The notes: generated from the sequence alone by a model not told the origin. Positions 1 through 11,754 are shown, numbered from the stretch's first letter. The stretch is 64,000 bases of DNA from Batillaria attramentaria (GCA_018292915.2 JACVVK020000140.1:986001-1050000); one strand, 5' to 3'. Numbers and translations are program-made.

Positions 1-200
1 TTCATGTTGTTATTAATAATAATAATATAATAATGCTAATCATCATCATTATCATTATCAGCAGCAGCAGCAGCAGCATTTCATAATCATAATCAAAATA
101 ATTATTATGTTGTTGTGTTTGTTTGTTTGTGTTTTGTTTGGTGAGTTTTTCATGTTGTATTTGGTTGTTGTTGTTGTTGTTTTTCTGGACGTTAAATTCG
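1..200. repeat. Low-complexity AT-rich and trinucleotide repeat stretch
   Basis: The first 200 bases are runs of ATA/ATT, a short CAG repeat near 60-77 and GTTT/GTT repeats near 118-182. No coding potential beyond low-complexity frames is visible. Confidence 0.7.
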
Positions 201-763
201 TCAAGCACGTTTCCGCCACTCAGCCCATTAATTTGAATACTGATGATCCTCATCACATAAAACTGGGAATGAAACGTTAATCTTCTTCCTCAATCCCATT
301 TCAACTTTAACGAAATCAGCATATAAACCTAATTTTAGTATTTTTGTCCTCTCCCTGAATTTGTCTCGCGGGTTGTACCTGCGTTTGGTTCGCATCGGAT
401 GACAAAGAAAAAGAGATGTTCCCTCGTAAAACATTTCCATAATACATTTGCCGCATGTTTCGGTATTTTGCTTCAAATGCCCACTAGGCCAGGTTTTACG
501 CGCGTTAGGTCACTCACCTTTCAAGCGAAGCTATTTTTTATTTTTATGCCGTTGTTCATTACAGCCAAGCAAGCAAAGCCGCCTATTTTTAGGAAACCGG
601 GGTAAAAATGGCTTCGGGTAAATTTTTTAAAAGTGCTGGGTAAAAGCTCCGAGGCGAAATCGAATGGGTGCAGTTTTTATGCCATTGGATTGATTTTCAA
701 GCATTCTGGTGCACGGTGGACGTGATACGGTATTCAGATAAGCAACTAAAGTTAATAAACGTT

Positions 764-1132
764 AATACCTCAAGATCCTCCTCCTCCGGTGGTTCGACAG
801 AGTGCCAAACCTAGACCTGTGGATGAGGACGAATCAGGAGTGTATCGCAGCTCAGATCAGGAGAAGGAAGTGGCGATGGGTTGGACACACCTTGCGGAAG
901 AGCCAGTCTAATGTCACTCGACAAGCACTTGACTGGAACCCACAAGGAAAGCGAAAAAGGGGGCGCCCATAGCAGACATGGAGGTGTAGCCTCCAGGACG
1001 AGCTGAAAGCCGCCGGCCGAACCTGGGAGGCTGCAAAAACAGCAGCCAGAGACCGCAGGAAGTGGAGAAGAAATGTCGAGGCCCTATGCTCCACAAGGAG
1101 TAAAGAGGAATGATGATGATGAATACCTCAAG
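764..1132 (+). mobile_element. 5'-truncated LINE 3' end with 11-bp target-site duplication
   Basis: Bases 775-1121 translate on the plus strand into the C-terminal tail of an endonuclease/reverse-transcriptase LINE. Visible motifs are [30 protein letters not shown] and a final ALCSTRSK. These closely resemble the C-terminus of the intact LINE at 57375-60384. An in-frame TAG follows GRP, so the copy is dead. It ends in a short ATG repeat and is bounded on both sides by AATACCTCAAG (764-774 and 1122-1132), the expected target-site duplication of target-primed reverse transcription. The 5' end is missing, as is usual for such copies. Confidence 0.88.
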
Positions 1133-1646
1133 TTCTCAGAAAAAGCAACAACGGCAAAAACAGCAAAATCAACAACTTCATCTCAAGTTGTTTTTGTTGT
1201 TTTGTTTAAAGAATACGGGTTGGCTTGGTCAACATCAAGTTTGTTTCTAAACCATCTACATGTAGTGTTTATTTTTTGTTTCTTTTTATCTATGTTTGTT
1301 ACCTCTGGATATCAGCTACTGCCCTTGATGCCCAAGCGGAAGTCACTACGTGACACGAACAATAACTCTTGACCTAGCTTCTAGTTTTTGTTCGATTATT
1401 TTCAGCCCGGGAGACAAACGTTTAGGGTCATCTGATATAAAAGGGAACGTTGAGAAAAGTTTAAATACCCTGTTTGGGCCTAGGCATGTGAGTACACGTG
1501 TCTACGCCAGTATCGAAATTTTCATTTCATTTATATTGTGTTTCAAGGGGTCTACTGTATGTAATCCACTTTCAAAGTGTAAAGAGTGTTTCAAATGAAA
1601 TCAAATCAAATTGCTTTATCATCCACACGCGGAAATTCAAAAGATC
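1133..1646. other. Unique-looking non-coding stretch
   Basis: I see no recognisable gene, RNA or repeat family between the LINE fragment and the CA array. The short open frames here show no family signature. Confidence 0.5.
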
Positions 1647-1717
<71 letters not shown>

Positions 1718-1843
1718 GCTCGCACGCACGCACGCACAGACACAGACACACAGACAGACACACACACACGCGCGCGCACACACGCACGCACGCACGCACA
1801 CACACACACACACACACAGGCTCGCACGCACGCACGCACAGAC

Positions 1844-1874
<31 letters not shown>

Positions 1875-1952
1875 CACACGCGCGCGCACACACGCACGCA
1901 CGCACACAAACACATGCACGCACGCACGCACACACACACACACACACACACA
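1647..1952. repeat. Compound CA/CGCA/CAGA microsatellite
   Basis: This array of about 300 bp has two similar blocks. Each block runs (CA)n, then GCAC repeats, CAGA repeats and alternating CG/CA. The long His/Thr/Arg- or Cys/Val-rich frames over it are artefacts of the repeat. The alternating purine-pyrimidine parts could form Z-DNA (inference). Confidence 0.95.
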
Positions 1953-2391
1953 AGGCGTATTCAAAAACGGACAAAAGATTCTCACAAAAACTACAAAACA
2001 CACAGGCAAATTACGTGTAGTGCGCAAATGATGCTCAAAATTAACGTATCATCAACATGGTCCAGTTCAGAGCAGACGGAAGCAAAAGCTGTATACCTGT
2101 AAACATCACCCAAATATCACCCAAGACACCAATACGCGCATTAAAAATAGACGAGGCTGGATGCTACAAGTGACAGAAAACACATTTTGAACTGCTGTAT
2201 CACACGCAAGCAAAATGACAATTACACCCTCGTGGCTTGATCTCCCACTTTTACTGTGCGCCACTGGGAATGGTTAGCAAAGTATTTCAGAGTGTCTGGA
2301 CATGATCCTCGTAGGAATTAATATTTAGCATTCGCTAGCAACCACCAGTGACCACTTTCACGTAGCGTCATCTGTTATCCACGTCCCTGGT

Positions 2392-2433
2392 GCAAAGACG
2401 TTCCCAAACACCCACCCACCCACCGCAAAGACG
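2392..2433 (+). mobile_element. Ultra-short (24 bp) SINE-tail insertion with target-site duplication
   Basis: Bases 2401-2424 match the 3' tail of the SINE-1 family seen at 7491, 16647 and 19916 (CCCAAACACCCACCCACC). They are flanked by perfect 9-bp direct repeats GCAAAGACG (2392-2400 and 2425-2433). This looks like target-primed reverse transcription that stopped after about 24 nucleotides. Chance similarity of a C-rich string cannot be excluded. Confidence 0.65.
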
Positions 2434-2639
2434 GTTAGTGGGAATAATACGTGTTATTTATATAAAGACTACTTGCTTGGGATATCTACTGGTATCGTCG
2501 ATCATGTCGGGGGTGTTCTCAAGAGAGTCATTAATCTACATACTTATCGTCTTTTTTGTGGCTTTCAGGTACTAACGACAGGCCTCTCCTGACTTCTTAA
2601 CACAGTTACTTGCGATATTAGGTTATCACGCACACTGCT

Positions 2640-2768
2640 CTGTGTCTAGCGCACCCCGGCTGGGGCCAAATACTTCCTGGCTATCTCATCGTTTTGCCCC
2701 GTCACCCGTGTGTGGTGGAAAAGGACGTTAAACTCCCAAACACCCACCCACCCACCCTGTGTCTAGCG
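2640..2768 (+). mobile_element. 5'-truncated SINE-1 copy with 12-bp target-site duplication
   Basis: Bases 2652-2756 hold the body and tail of the tRNA-derived SINE-1 family, starting at CCCCGGCTGGGGCCAAATA and ending in CACCCACCCACCC. The tRNA-like box A is missing. The direct repeat CTGTGTCTAGCG at 2640-2651 and 2757-2768 is the target-site duplication, so the truncation happened at insertion. Confidence 0.88.
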
Positions 2769-2837
2769 ATTTCTTTATTCTTTGCACGTGCCAACAGCTA
2801 TCGGTAAAGCCTCTACGTTTGTATGTCCGCTGAGATT

Positions 2838-2890
2838 GACTGGTATTGATATCGGTATTGGCATTGGTATTGATATTGGTATTGATAATA
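2838..2890. repeat. Short ATTGGT/ATTGAT hexanucleotide repeat
   Basis: About eight imperfect copies of a TATTGGTATTGA-type hexamer occur in tandem. Confidence 0.7.
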
Positions 2891-3287
2891 CATGTACCTT
2901 TTTGTCCCATTACTGTTCTGCTCTTACCTACCAGAGGATTCGAATCCCCTACCTCAGGATCCGAAGGCGGACGCAATATCCACCAGGCCCAATCTCCATG
3001 TTCACGATAACAACAAACAAGCGATCTGGCATGCACAAACACGACCTTTATCACCCTCATTTAACAAACAAACAAACAAACAAACAAACAAACATTTTAC
3101 GTTGCTGTCGTTTTCTGTAGCTTCTGGCCTCATCGCTAATGCCAGGCGACCCCAAACTGCCGGAAATTCATTGAATTGAAAGCAGGCAGCGTTGGCGAAT
3201 GGTCAGCAGTTCTCAGAGATGCTGGGAGTGCTTTTCAATTTATGTTTTGTTTTGTTTTGTTCTTGTCTTCATACTCACCCCAAATCT

Positions 3288-3610
3288 TCAACCCCCCCCC
3301 CCTCGCGCCCCCTACGCACCCGCTGCATCCCGCTCCAACACATCGACTAGCTGAAAGTGGAATACAAGGAGCGGAGGAAAAATATTCTCTCATGTTAATT
3401 TGGGAATGGACCGTTCTAGGCGTGGTAGTTTTTTTTTTTTTTTTTTTTTAACTTATTATTTTAGAGGAATCGAGGAGGAAGGAGAGGTAGGGAGATGAGG
3501 GATAAGAGTTCTCGCCTCCAATTCCCCTCTCCCACTTACCCCCCCCCCCCCCCAACGCCCTTCCCCCCCCCCCCAACGCCCTTCCCCCCCCCCACCCCGC
3601 CCAACACCCA
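3288..3610. repeat. Homopolymer-rich stretch (poly-C, poly-T)
   Basis: Poly-C tracts lie at about 3291-3303 and 3541-3600, and a poly-T tract at about 3429-3449. The intervening sequence is purine-rich and non-coding. Tract lengths in such DNA are prone to assembly error. Confidence 0.75.
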
Positions 3611-3787
3611 CCCACACATCCTCACTCGTAATCTTTCCCTTTCAAGGACAGTTCGACCTTATTCCAAGTGATGCAACGATATGACAACTGATTCATATTT
3701 CTTGGAGCTGTTGACTTGTTTGCATTCCTGTAAAAACGTTTTGACATTGAGAGACGTGTCAGCGACTTTCACGGAGAGGGTGCGTGT

Positions 3788-4085
3788 CGATATTCCTACG
3801 TGTCGAGAGTCCTACGCCGATAGTCCTACGTGCCGAGAGTCCTACGTGTCGAGAGTCCTACGCCGATAGTCCTACGTGTCGAGAGTCCTACGTGTCGAGA
3901 GTCCTACGCCGATAGTCCTACGTGTCGAGAGTCCTACGCCGATAGTCCTACGTGTCGAGAGTCATACGCCGCTAGTCCTACGTGTCGAGAGTCCTACATG
4001 TCGAGAGTCCTACGTGTCGAGAGTCCTACGTGTCGAGAGTCCTACGCCGATAGTCCTACCTGTCGAGAGTCCGAATTCTCGATAG
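3788..4085 (+). repeat. Satellite-like tandem array of two alternating 14-16 bp motifs
   Basis: The array alternates CCTACGTGTCGAGAGT (16 bp) and CCTACGCCGATAGT (14 bp), giving roughly 30-bp dimers, with about 18 motif copies. Open frames over it encode only reiterated SPTCRE/ADSPT-like peptides and lack other coding signals. Degenerate copies continue to about 4200. Confidence 0.92.
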
Positions 4086-4339
4086 TCCTATGCTCGATAG
4101 TATATCATCTTGATGGTGCTACACGCACTCAAAGTATGTTCAGTCCTACGTATCATTAGTCCTACGTGTCGACAGTTTGACGCTTCTATAGATATTTTCC
4201 CCTCGTCCTGTCGATAGTCATATCGCTTCATTTGCAACATCAATTAATCTGAGCGACAGACAGAAAGACAGACAGAAAGACAGACAGACAGGCAGAAACA
4301 GAGCGCTCAAACAATGATTCGACTAAAAAAAAGAGGAAC

Positions 4340-4650
4340 AAAGAAAGAATCAGAACAATGTGAGACTATCGACCGGCATCGACCGAGACCAGTAAGACTA
4401 TCGTCGCCTCTGTTTAAAATCAGAAGGAAGCCTCGAAGGTGTAGGACTATGGACACGAAGGACTAGTAATACGTGGGACTAACGAGATTTTGAATATGTG
4501 TATGGCTGTCGACACGTAGGAATCTCCAGCGAAGGATTATCGAAATTCGAAAATATCAATACAAAATTTGCAGAAATCGTCGGACTATCGACACGTCGGA
4601 CTACTGACACGTAGTACTGTCGACACGTAGGACTATTATTGACATGTAGA
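4340..4650 (-). repeat. Degenerate inverted copies of the 3788-4085 array
   Basis: Motifs such as ACTATCGACACG, ACACGTAGGACTATT and GACACGTCGGACTA are the reverse complement of the upstream satellite motif. The two blocks form a diverged inverted repeat of about 850 bp overall. Confidence 0.75.
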
Positions 4651-4963
4651 ACTATAGAGATGGAGCCGTGATAAGTCTGATAACATAGCTGGTTTGAACA
4701 TTTGGACTTTCAGTGCTGGGGTCATGACTTCGAATAGCGGTTGGGACCCGAGTATTTGTGCTGGCATTTTAGAGATGAGGAGATATTAGAAACAATTTCT
4801 TGCCAAGTTATTGCAGGTCAGTAATAGAAGCACGGGACACCGCAGAGGTCGGAATCTTTACGTCAGTTCCGGCGTCTTAGAGTCGGAAACTCCGCGTTAC
4901 AGGGGCAGAGTTGTGTTGACCATTATCCAGTGCTGCCTTCTTTGAAATTGTCTTTGTGGGGGG

Positions 4964-4978
4964 ACAGACAGACAGACA

Positions 4979-5041
<63 letters not shown>
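4964..5041. repeat. CAGA/CA microsatellite
   Basis: A short CAGA run passes into (CA)n of about 60 bp. Confidence 0.95.
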
Positions 5042-5043
<2 letters not shown>

Positions 5044-5113
5044 CCATTGTGCCACTCACTGTGTAGACTTCAAGCCTAAGTCATTTTTGAGGAAAGTAAC
5101 AAATGAGATGCGT

Positions 5114-5520
5114 GAGGGGCGGTCGGTGGTCTAGTGGTTAAGAGACTTGTCACCAATGCGAGAGGTCAGGGGTTCGAGTCCCACTCGGGGCAAAAAATTT
5201 TTCCTTCTCGTATGTGGCATCGTTCATTCGGGCCGATCGTCGGGGGTTCTCTCCGGGTACTCCGGCTTCCTCCCCCTCTGCTTTGGAAATGTTCAGCCCA
5301 CCAAATTTGAAAAATAAATGTAATTCTAAAATTCCGAAATTTCAATAGCTGAGCTGACCCTTCGCACCACGTGATTGTAATGTGTTTATGTCCAGTGTGT
5401 GGGAGAATGCGTGTGATTCACGTGAGCCTGCGTGTTGGGTTCAGTTCGCGGCGCTTTGAGCCGATTCCTGAAATTGGGTAAAGCGCCTATACAATACTCA
5501 TTATTATTATTATTATTGTT
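5114..5520 (+). mobile_element. Full-length tRNA-derived SINE-2 copy
   Basis: The head is tRNA-like, with GGTCTAGTGGTTAAGAGAC resembling box A and GGGGTTCGAGTCCCACTC resembling box B. A long body of about 300 bp follows, ending in AAAGCGCCTATACAATA and an ATT repeat tail. The same sequence recurs at 25046-25460 (minus) and in truncated form at 33050-33375 (minus) and 33590-33831 (plus). RNA polymerase III transcription is expected for such heads (family knowledge). Confidence 0.85.
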
Positions 5521-5954
5521 AAGACAAAGCTGTTGAAGGAGGAACTAAGACTATTCTCTGCATGTCGCCAATGAACCAATAGGCTTACTTTTACTCCCTA
5601 CTTTCACAAGCCAGTTTTTCCGAATGACCTGTGATATTCTCCAGCTGAGCGGATTGCTGCTGAGCACTTGCTCAGAGAACACACACGCTTGCGGATTATT
5701 CTGCAAAGCAGGATGGTTTCCTATGAGAAGATTGATTGCTCTCAGCCACACGAATAAACTCCTTCCTCCAAGGTGCCAGAAAAGACAAGTGGGGTGGAAT
5801 GTAGATCCTGCGTCCAGATCGACTGGCGCATATCCTGTAGTTTTCTTCATCATTGTTGTATGCCAGACAAGTTCATAGAAGCTTAAGCTGCGCTATATCT
5901 TGATATGTGCGACTGTTTTGAAGCAAGGAGTCAAGCGCATTCAACGAATAGTTA

Positions 5955-6321
5955 ACAGGTTACGTGACGGTATTAGCTTCCGGGGCATGTAGTAGCAACC
6001 CGGCTAAATATAGTAGCAAATCTTTGCCCCTTTTAAAATTTGTGTGCTGAGTAAAAAATGGCAATCTGGTGCTTTTTGTTGGCTTTGTAAACAAGTTTCA
6101 TGCCAGGTAATAGTAAAATTAGGGAAAAATGAGGCTGGCTTGTGGACTATTTGTATTCATGCGCGGCTGGCACAGGAGCCAGCAGACGACCGTGGAATGA
6201 GGGGGTATAATAAATAATAATAAAGGGTATTTGTGGCGCCCCATCTCGCAAGAGCTCAGGGCGCGTACATAAACATAACATAAAAACAGCGTATATAACT
6301 TACAACACACAACACACACAC

Positions 6322-6370
<49 letters not shown>

Positions 6371-6550
6371 ATTTTTTTTTTTTTTTTTTTTGCAGGTGGC
6401 ATGCAGAGATGGAGGGGGGGGGGGGGGGGGGGCGGGAATATTGGAATTTGTTTAAATTTTCTCTACACATGAGTCTATGGCTGCCTGATTTTTGTGAATT
6501 TTTTGGTGAATTTTAAAGCATTTCTAGGGTGTCATCTGCAGCGTTATGTG
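5955..6550 (+). repeat. Dispersed repeat copy interrupted by a retroelement tail and simple repeats
   Basis: Bases about 5975-6190 and 6436-6550 both match 40950-41265. Shared strings include ATGGACTATTTGTATTCATGCG-like sequence and AAGCATTTCTAGGGTGTCAT. Between the two halves lie an inverted retroelement 3' tail (AATAATAATAAA then GGCGCC and GAGCTCAGGGCGCG), a CA array to 6368, poly-T and poly-G. This is a nested insertion. The family is unknown to me. Confidence 0.72.
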
Positions 6551-7123
6551 TAAGAGGAATATTTGGCGTTTTCCTCCAGATTTGCATCTGTGTAACGTAG
6601 CCTTATCCACAACGTTGTCGAATGCGAGACAAGTTCGAATGGTGCAAATTGGCCATTAGGGTTTGCTCTCCTGACCTAAAAAAACAGACCAGAACAGGAA
6701 GGAGGCAAATGGAGGCTGACTGGGGCTCAACGCGCAGATCAGCAAGTGACGTGTGAGTGGCAGAAAGCTCCTTGTGGGGGGTCAACGGTCAGCCCTGGGA
6801 GAGACTACGTCATCACGCGGCAAGTCCACAACAGATGTTTGTTTTCATCATGTCACTTTTCTAGACGATTAATTGGAGAATTATTCACATCTAGGCTGGA
6901 GCAGAATGACAAAACAGTTTTCCATTCCCACAAGGGGACTATCGATTTCACACACGGGGGATAAACAGGTGACCAGCGCCAGTGCTATGTGGCCGACGGT
7001 GATTATGAAGTCGCTTTTATATATATGTGTATAATTATGTGTTTTGTCCGTTTTGATGCTGCACTCTGATTGCCTCTCTTTAAAACCACGAAAGTGCTAT
7101 TGATTGATTATGGATGACCAAGG

Positions 7124-7299
7124 GTGGATGTGGGTGGGTGTTTAGGAATCTAACGTTCTTTTCCACCACGTAAGGGTGATAGCAAAAACGGGGCAACGAG
7201 AAAAAGGCCAGCACAAATATTTGGCCCCAGCCGGGATTCGAACTCACGACCTAAGCATTGAGAGTCCAAAGCACTACCATTCGGCTATCACAGTTCCCC
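7124..7299 (-). mobile_element. SINE-1 copy, minus orientation
   Basis: Read on the minus strand, this copy has the tRNA-like head with the box B region CGTGAGTTCGAATCCCGGCT, the conserved GGCCAAATATTTGTGCTGGC body and a tail ending in CACCCACATCC. No clear target-site duplication was found. The tRNA-like head is degenerate, so it is not a functional tRNA gene. Confidence 0.85.
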
Positions 7300-7476
7300 T
7301 GATTGACCAGCGAAAAGGACTCGCCTGATTATCGCCAGATAGCACCCCACCGAAATATTTATTGACAGGGCAAGTTCGTGTGAACAGTTTTTGATCTCCT
7401 ATTTGGGCGGGTGATCTGACGAGCGTGTCTTGCAACGTTGTCTCCTAATATTTATCGCTCTCGCCCTGTAAATTAT

Positions 7477-7678
7477 CTCGGACGGGTACGGGGAGCCGGG
7501 GTGGCCGTAATGGTAGAGCGTTGGACTTCCAATGCTCGGGTCGTAAGTTCGTTTCCCGGCTGGGGCCAAATATTTGTGCTGGCGTTTTCATCGCTGCCCC
7601 GTCTTTGATATCACCCGTATGAGGTGGAAAAGGACGTTAAACCCCAAACACCCACGCACCCACCCTCGGACGGGTACG
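7477..7678 (+). mobile_element. Full-length SINE-1 copy with 14-bp target-site duplication
   Basis: The element covers 7491-7664. It has a GGGAGCCGGGGTGGCCGTAA head with box A-like TGGCCGTAATGGTAGAGCG, a box B-like GTTCGTTTCC, the body GGCCAAATATTTGTGCTGGC and the tail CACCCACGCACCCACC. CTCGGACGGGTACG at 7477-7490 and again at 7665-7678 is the target-site duplication. This copy defines the full length of the family at about 174 bp. Confidence 0.93.
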
Positions 7679-8255
7679 TGCTCGCGTAAATCAAGCGGGT
7701 ATTTTTTCCTCGGCCTGATATCGGTGGTCTCTCTCCGCATTACCTAGTCTTCAACACGCTGCGCCGGCCACGTGATTATCCACCTTGACACGCATTCGCG
7801 CAAAATGGCTGGTTTGGCGGGATTTTTAGCGCGTGTATGTTGGAAACTACCAGAAGCGTGAAATATGTCGTCAGTTCTCGATTTCACCGTCATTAAGATT
7901 TGCTAAAAGGGCCTAATCGCCGTGGAATTGCTTTTCATTTAGACCCCTTAACCATTTGACAGGAAGTTCCCGCCGCATGACTGTGAAGTGAAATGTCGAG
8001 TTAAAATTTGTACGCTGAAAACATGAGCATCACGACAAAAACAGAATTTGGAGAAAGAAAGTTACGATTTTGAGCCTTGGAAGCTGGTTCTTAAATTTTG
8101 AGTCACATGAAGACGTGAATGTATCTGGACCTTCTCTGTCGTTTAAACACTTCTACCGTGGAACGTTGCACAGTGTTGTTTGTCGGTACCGAAAGCTTTC
8201 TCTATGATATGATACAGCGGTATTCCAGCTTTGGCGTAGCATTGCAGCATTAATA

Positions 8256-8256
<1 letters not shown>

Positions 8257-8321
<65 letters not shown>

Positions 8322-8450
8322 GCACGCACGCACGCACGCACAGTCGCACGGAGAGAGAGAGAGAGAGACAGAGAGAGAGAGAGAGTCCGACTACATGGAT
8401 GACAAACAATATCACCATACTACTCTGTGGGATGGAATGTTTGTGTGTGT

Positions 8451-8513
<63 letters not shown>

Positions 8514-8773
8514 GATAGTTGTGTTTCTTAATCTGTTAGAATTACCTTCCTTTTACATTATTGTTATCATTATTATTGATTGCTTTTGGGATCCTTATTA
8601 TCTTTTCTTTCTTTTATGGGGGTTGTTCGTGTTCCTTTGTATGTATCTGTTTGAGAATCGTTATAATTATTTGCCTAACTATGTAGGTCTGCTTTGCATG
8701 AATGCCTGTATGCGGTGGCCTGTATAATTATGTGTCGAGAAAAAGGAAGAAAGAAAGAAAAAGAGAGAGAGAG

Positions 8774-8820
<47 letters not shown>

Positions 8821-8836
8821 AAAAAAGAAAAAAAAA
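8257..8836. repeat. Cluster of CA, GCAC, GA, TG and GAAA microsatellites
   Basis: (CA)n with GCAC occurs at 8257-8342, (GA)n at 8351-8385, (TG)n at 8434-8512 and (GAAA)n at about 8741-8836, separated by short AT-rich unique sequence. CA followed by TG in opposite polarity could pair as a hairpin. Confidence 0.93.
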
Positions 8837-8839
8837 CAA

Positions 8840-10340
8840 ACAGGGAACACGTAGTATACATGACCAAGTTTTACTCTATGAAATACAAAGACAAGTTCAC
8901 TTATGTCCTACAGGCACGAAGCAATAGTCAGCAACATGTATTGATATTATTCTGCATCACTGAAAGAGGACCACGGCTCAGTTCACACTGACATCAAATC
9001 AGCTCCACCTGAATTCCCCTGCTCTCCGTATTCAACAATGCAAGCTGAATCTACAAAGAATGCACGATATCACTTTTGAGAAGAATATCACTGAGAAAGA
9101 CAGAATATCACAAGTATTATACTGAGATAAAACACGAATAATACACCTTGAGCCATTGAGACATATGAGACAACACTGCCGATGTTATCATCACAATACC
9201 ATACGCGAAAAACAAACAAATTTAGACAAAGTTCGGCCGTAATGTTCATAGTGAGACGCGCATCATCATCGTCCTTAAAATGTCGAAGGATTACGAAAAT
9301 ATCAAGTGATATGCTCTACGACTCAATTAAATCGCCATTAATGTTATCAAAGTACGAAAAATATAAACGTCAGTACTTTCACCCACTAAAAAGAATGTGA
9401 CAGCAAATTCAAAACAATACAACTTAACGCCAAAGCCTTATATGAAATATGAATTGCCAAATGATCAGAAAAATGCCACTGATGGTTCACAGACAAACTT
9501 GTGAAAGAACAGCGAATGAAACCCGAGGACATGCCAGTTCCAGTAAACATTAAAACGATAATTGATTTCAACCGATTTTCTCAGCAACTGAGTGAAATAC
9601 AGCAAGCTTTCCCTTTATCAATATGAAAGTTTACAAATAATTTGTTAATCTGTTTGTTTGGTTGCTTATTTATTTGTGCGTTGGTGTGTTTGTTAACGTC
9701 AAACTTGACAGGACGGTGAACATCCGCTTCGGCGATAATAAGCGACAAGAACAAACATAGTGTAAATACTAAACAGTCTTATTGTTAGGAATCACGATGA
9801 CGTCAATTTTGAACACCGTCACTCTTTTCTCAGCCACATCAGCGTCTGCGCCCAGTGTGTAACTTCCAGAGTCTGACGACCGCGACATTCTCACACACTA
9901 CAGAGATTCCCACATGAAATGCCAAGCAATGGAAAAATGTAACAACAGAAGTAAATAATTATTCAGTATCACACGGTAATACACGTCGTTATACTCATAC
10001 TAATGCCGAGACATTGTGTACAGTTTTATTTCTTTGTTTTCATCCACAAGTTTCCCCTCAGAGATGTGATAAAGATTCTTACTCTTTTTTTTTCTATAGA
10101 AAAAAAAATTAAATATGAGGTCGATTTGTCTTTAATGCATTACGCACCACCCCGTTCGCTAAAAATGAAAAGGTGGTTTGTGTTATGGTCCGGTAGGTAT
10201 TGCTCAGAACCACGAGTTTTCACGGCTCATTGCACACGTTACCTTACAGTATGTCACTGGAATGCTTTTTTTTTTTTTTCTTTTCTTTTTTTTTACAACA
10301 CCAGGGAAGTTGTTATCACACACCTCACTACATTACAGAT
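8840..10340. other. Non-coding stretch without recognisable features
   Basis: The sequence is AT-rich and appears unique. None of its short frames shows a recognisable domain. No RNA gene or repeat family could be identified. Confidence 0.45.
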
Positions 10341-10356
10341 CTGCTAAATGACTAAG

Positions 10357-10357
<1 letters not shown>

Positions 10358-10413
<56 letters not shown>

Positions 10414-10414
10414 C

Positions 10415-10475
<61 letters not shown>
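10358..10475. repeat. CA, GA and CAGA microsatellite cluster
   Basis: (CA)n to about 10409, then GA and CAGA repeats. Confidence 0.95.
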
Positions 10476-10907
10476 AAAACAGCATTCACAATACCTAAAC
10501 CATAACATCACTAGACACGATACATAATATTCTCCGCCAAATAAATGTACGGGTAGGTTGCCCATGCAGCTGTTTCAGCATGCCAAAAAGACAACATTAA
10601 ACGGATGGACACTGAGCAAGACAGGAAATCAGCTGTAACGCAAAATACAGACTCAAGTTTCTCACGAAGCAGAAGCGTGAGTGTAACACTGCTGAAAACC
10701 CAGGACATGGCTCTAACTAACTAAATAACTTACTAATGAACTGATGTAGTACGTTCTAAGTACCTAAGTAGCCTAACAACGTGACTGACGCCTGTGTTAC
10801 CTTCTGGTATGGCTAATGGTGTGCTGATGAGGTCACTAACATCGAAGCAGCTGTCCACACTGGCCACAATTCAATTGGACCCCTTATGGATTAGCTGGTT
10901 GATGGTT

Positions 10908-11043
10908 CCCCCCCCTCCCCTTTTTTTTTTGGGGGGGGGGGGGGGGGGGTTGAGGGTGGGGGGGGGGGTCACCAGTTTTGCCACCTTTCAGTTTCACTTA
11001 GTTTCCTCTACCCCTCCCCCCCCCCCCCCCCCCCCCCGCCCCA
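10908..11043. repeat. Poly-T/poly-G and poly-C tracts
   Basis: A T/G homopolymer run at about 10919-10970 is followed by a poly-C run at about 11017-11042. Both are potential assembly-length errors and potential G-quadruplex formers. Confidence 0.85.
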
Positions 11044-11754
11044 AAGATCTGTAGATCTTGTGATCACATTTCCCAGACAGACAGTTGTCTCCCTTGCAGC
11101 GCCCTGTGCCTATTCGTATTTTCGCTGCAACAATACCATCATTTCATACATGTATTAAGTTTTCAATAGGTAACTGACTGTAAAGAAAGGGGTGGGGGGG
11201 GGGGGATTGGGGTTGGGAAGAGTGGTGGTGGGTCTTGGATCATTTAAAAGAAAAGTCTGTCTTATGCCTCATGTGAAAAGAACAGAATAAATGTTCGTAG
11301 CAAGCACAGGCTAATAACGAGAAGGCAAGCTGGAAAATAAACTACGCAGAATACACAAAGTTAATGATAAATAAAATAATTATTCAGACTGGCACAGCTG
11401 AAGGCTGCGGAATCTATCGTCCAATGAAAGTCCTTGAGCAATAATTACACCAGTATTATCAACAACAAATAGCCTCTCTGTTCAGTGAAATACACGTCAA
11501 TTATGATGATAATTAAGTTACATAAGCAAAAAACCCAGATGACATTTTAAACATGACGCAACATTTTCAACGCCGTAGAAGCTTTGCTTCTCTCATTTTC
11601 TGTGACTGGAGATACAGATAACATAGAACAATGACACAAAAATGGAGAATAGTTTAGCTTTACACAAAACCTCCTGAGTAATGAGACACATTTCCATCAG
11701 AATTCAGCTGGAACTGCAATCCAAACAATGACAAAGATAGGTCAAAATGTCCGC

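Noticed and set aside
3681..4159. Repeat peptide frames (SPTCRESYAD) over the 3788-4085 satellite
   Set aside because: Open in more than one frame because of the repeat. No start context, domain or flanking coding signal.
7491..7565. tRNA gene-like heads in SINE copies (also at 5114, 16647, 19916, 25485, 53940)
   Set aside because: Each is joined to a conserved non-tRNA body and tail with target duplications, and the cloverleaf is degenerate. They are SINE heads, not tRNA genes.
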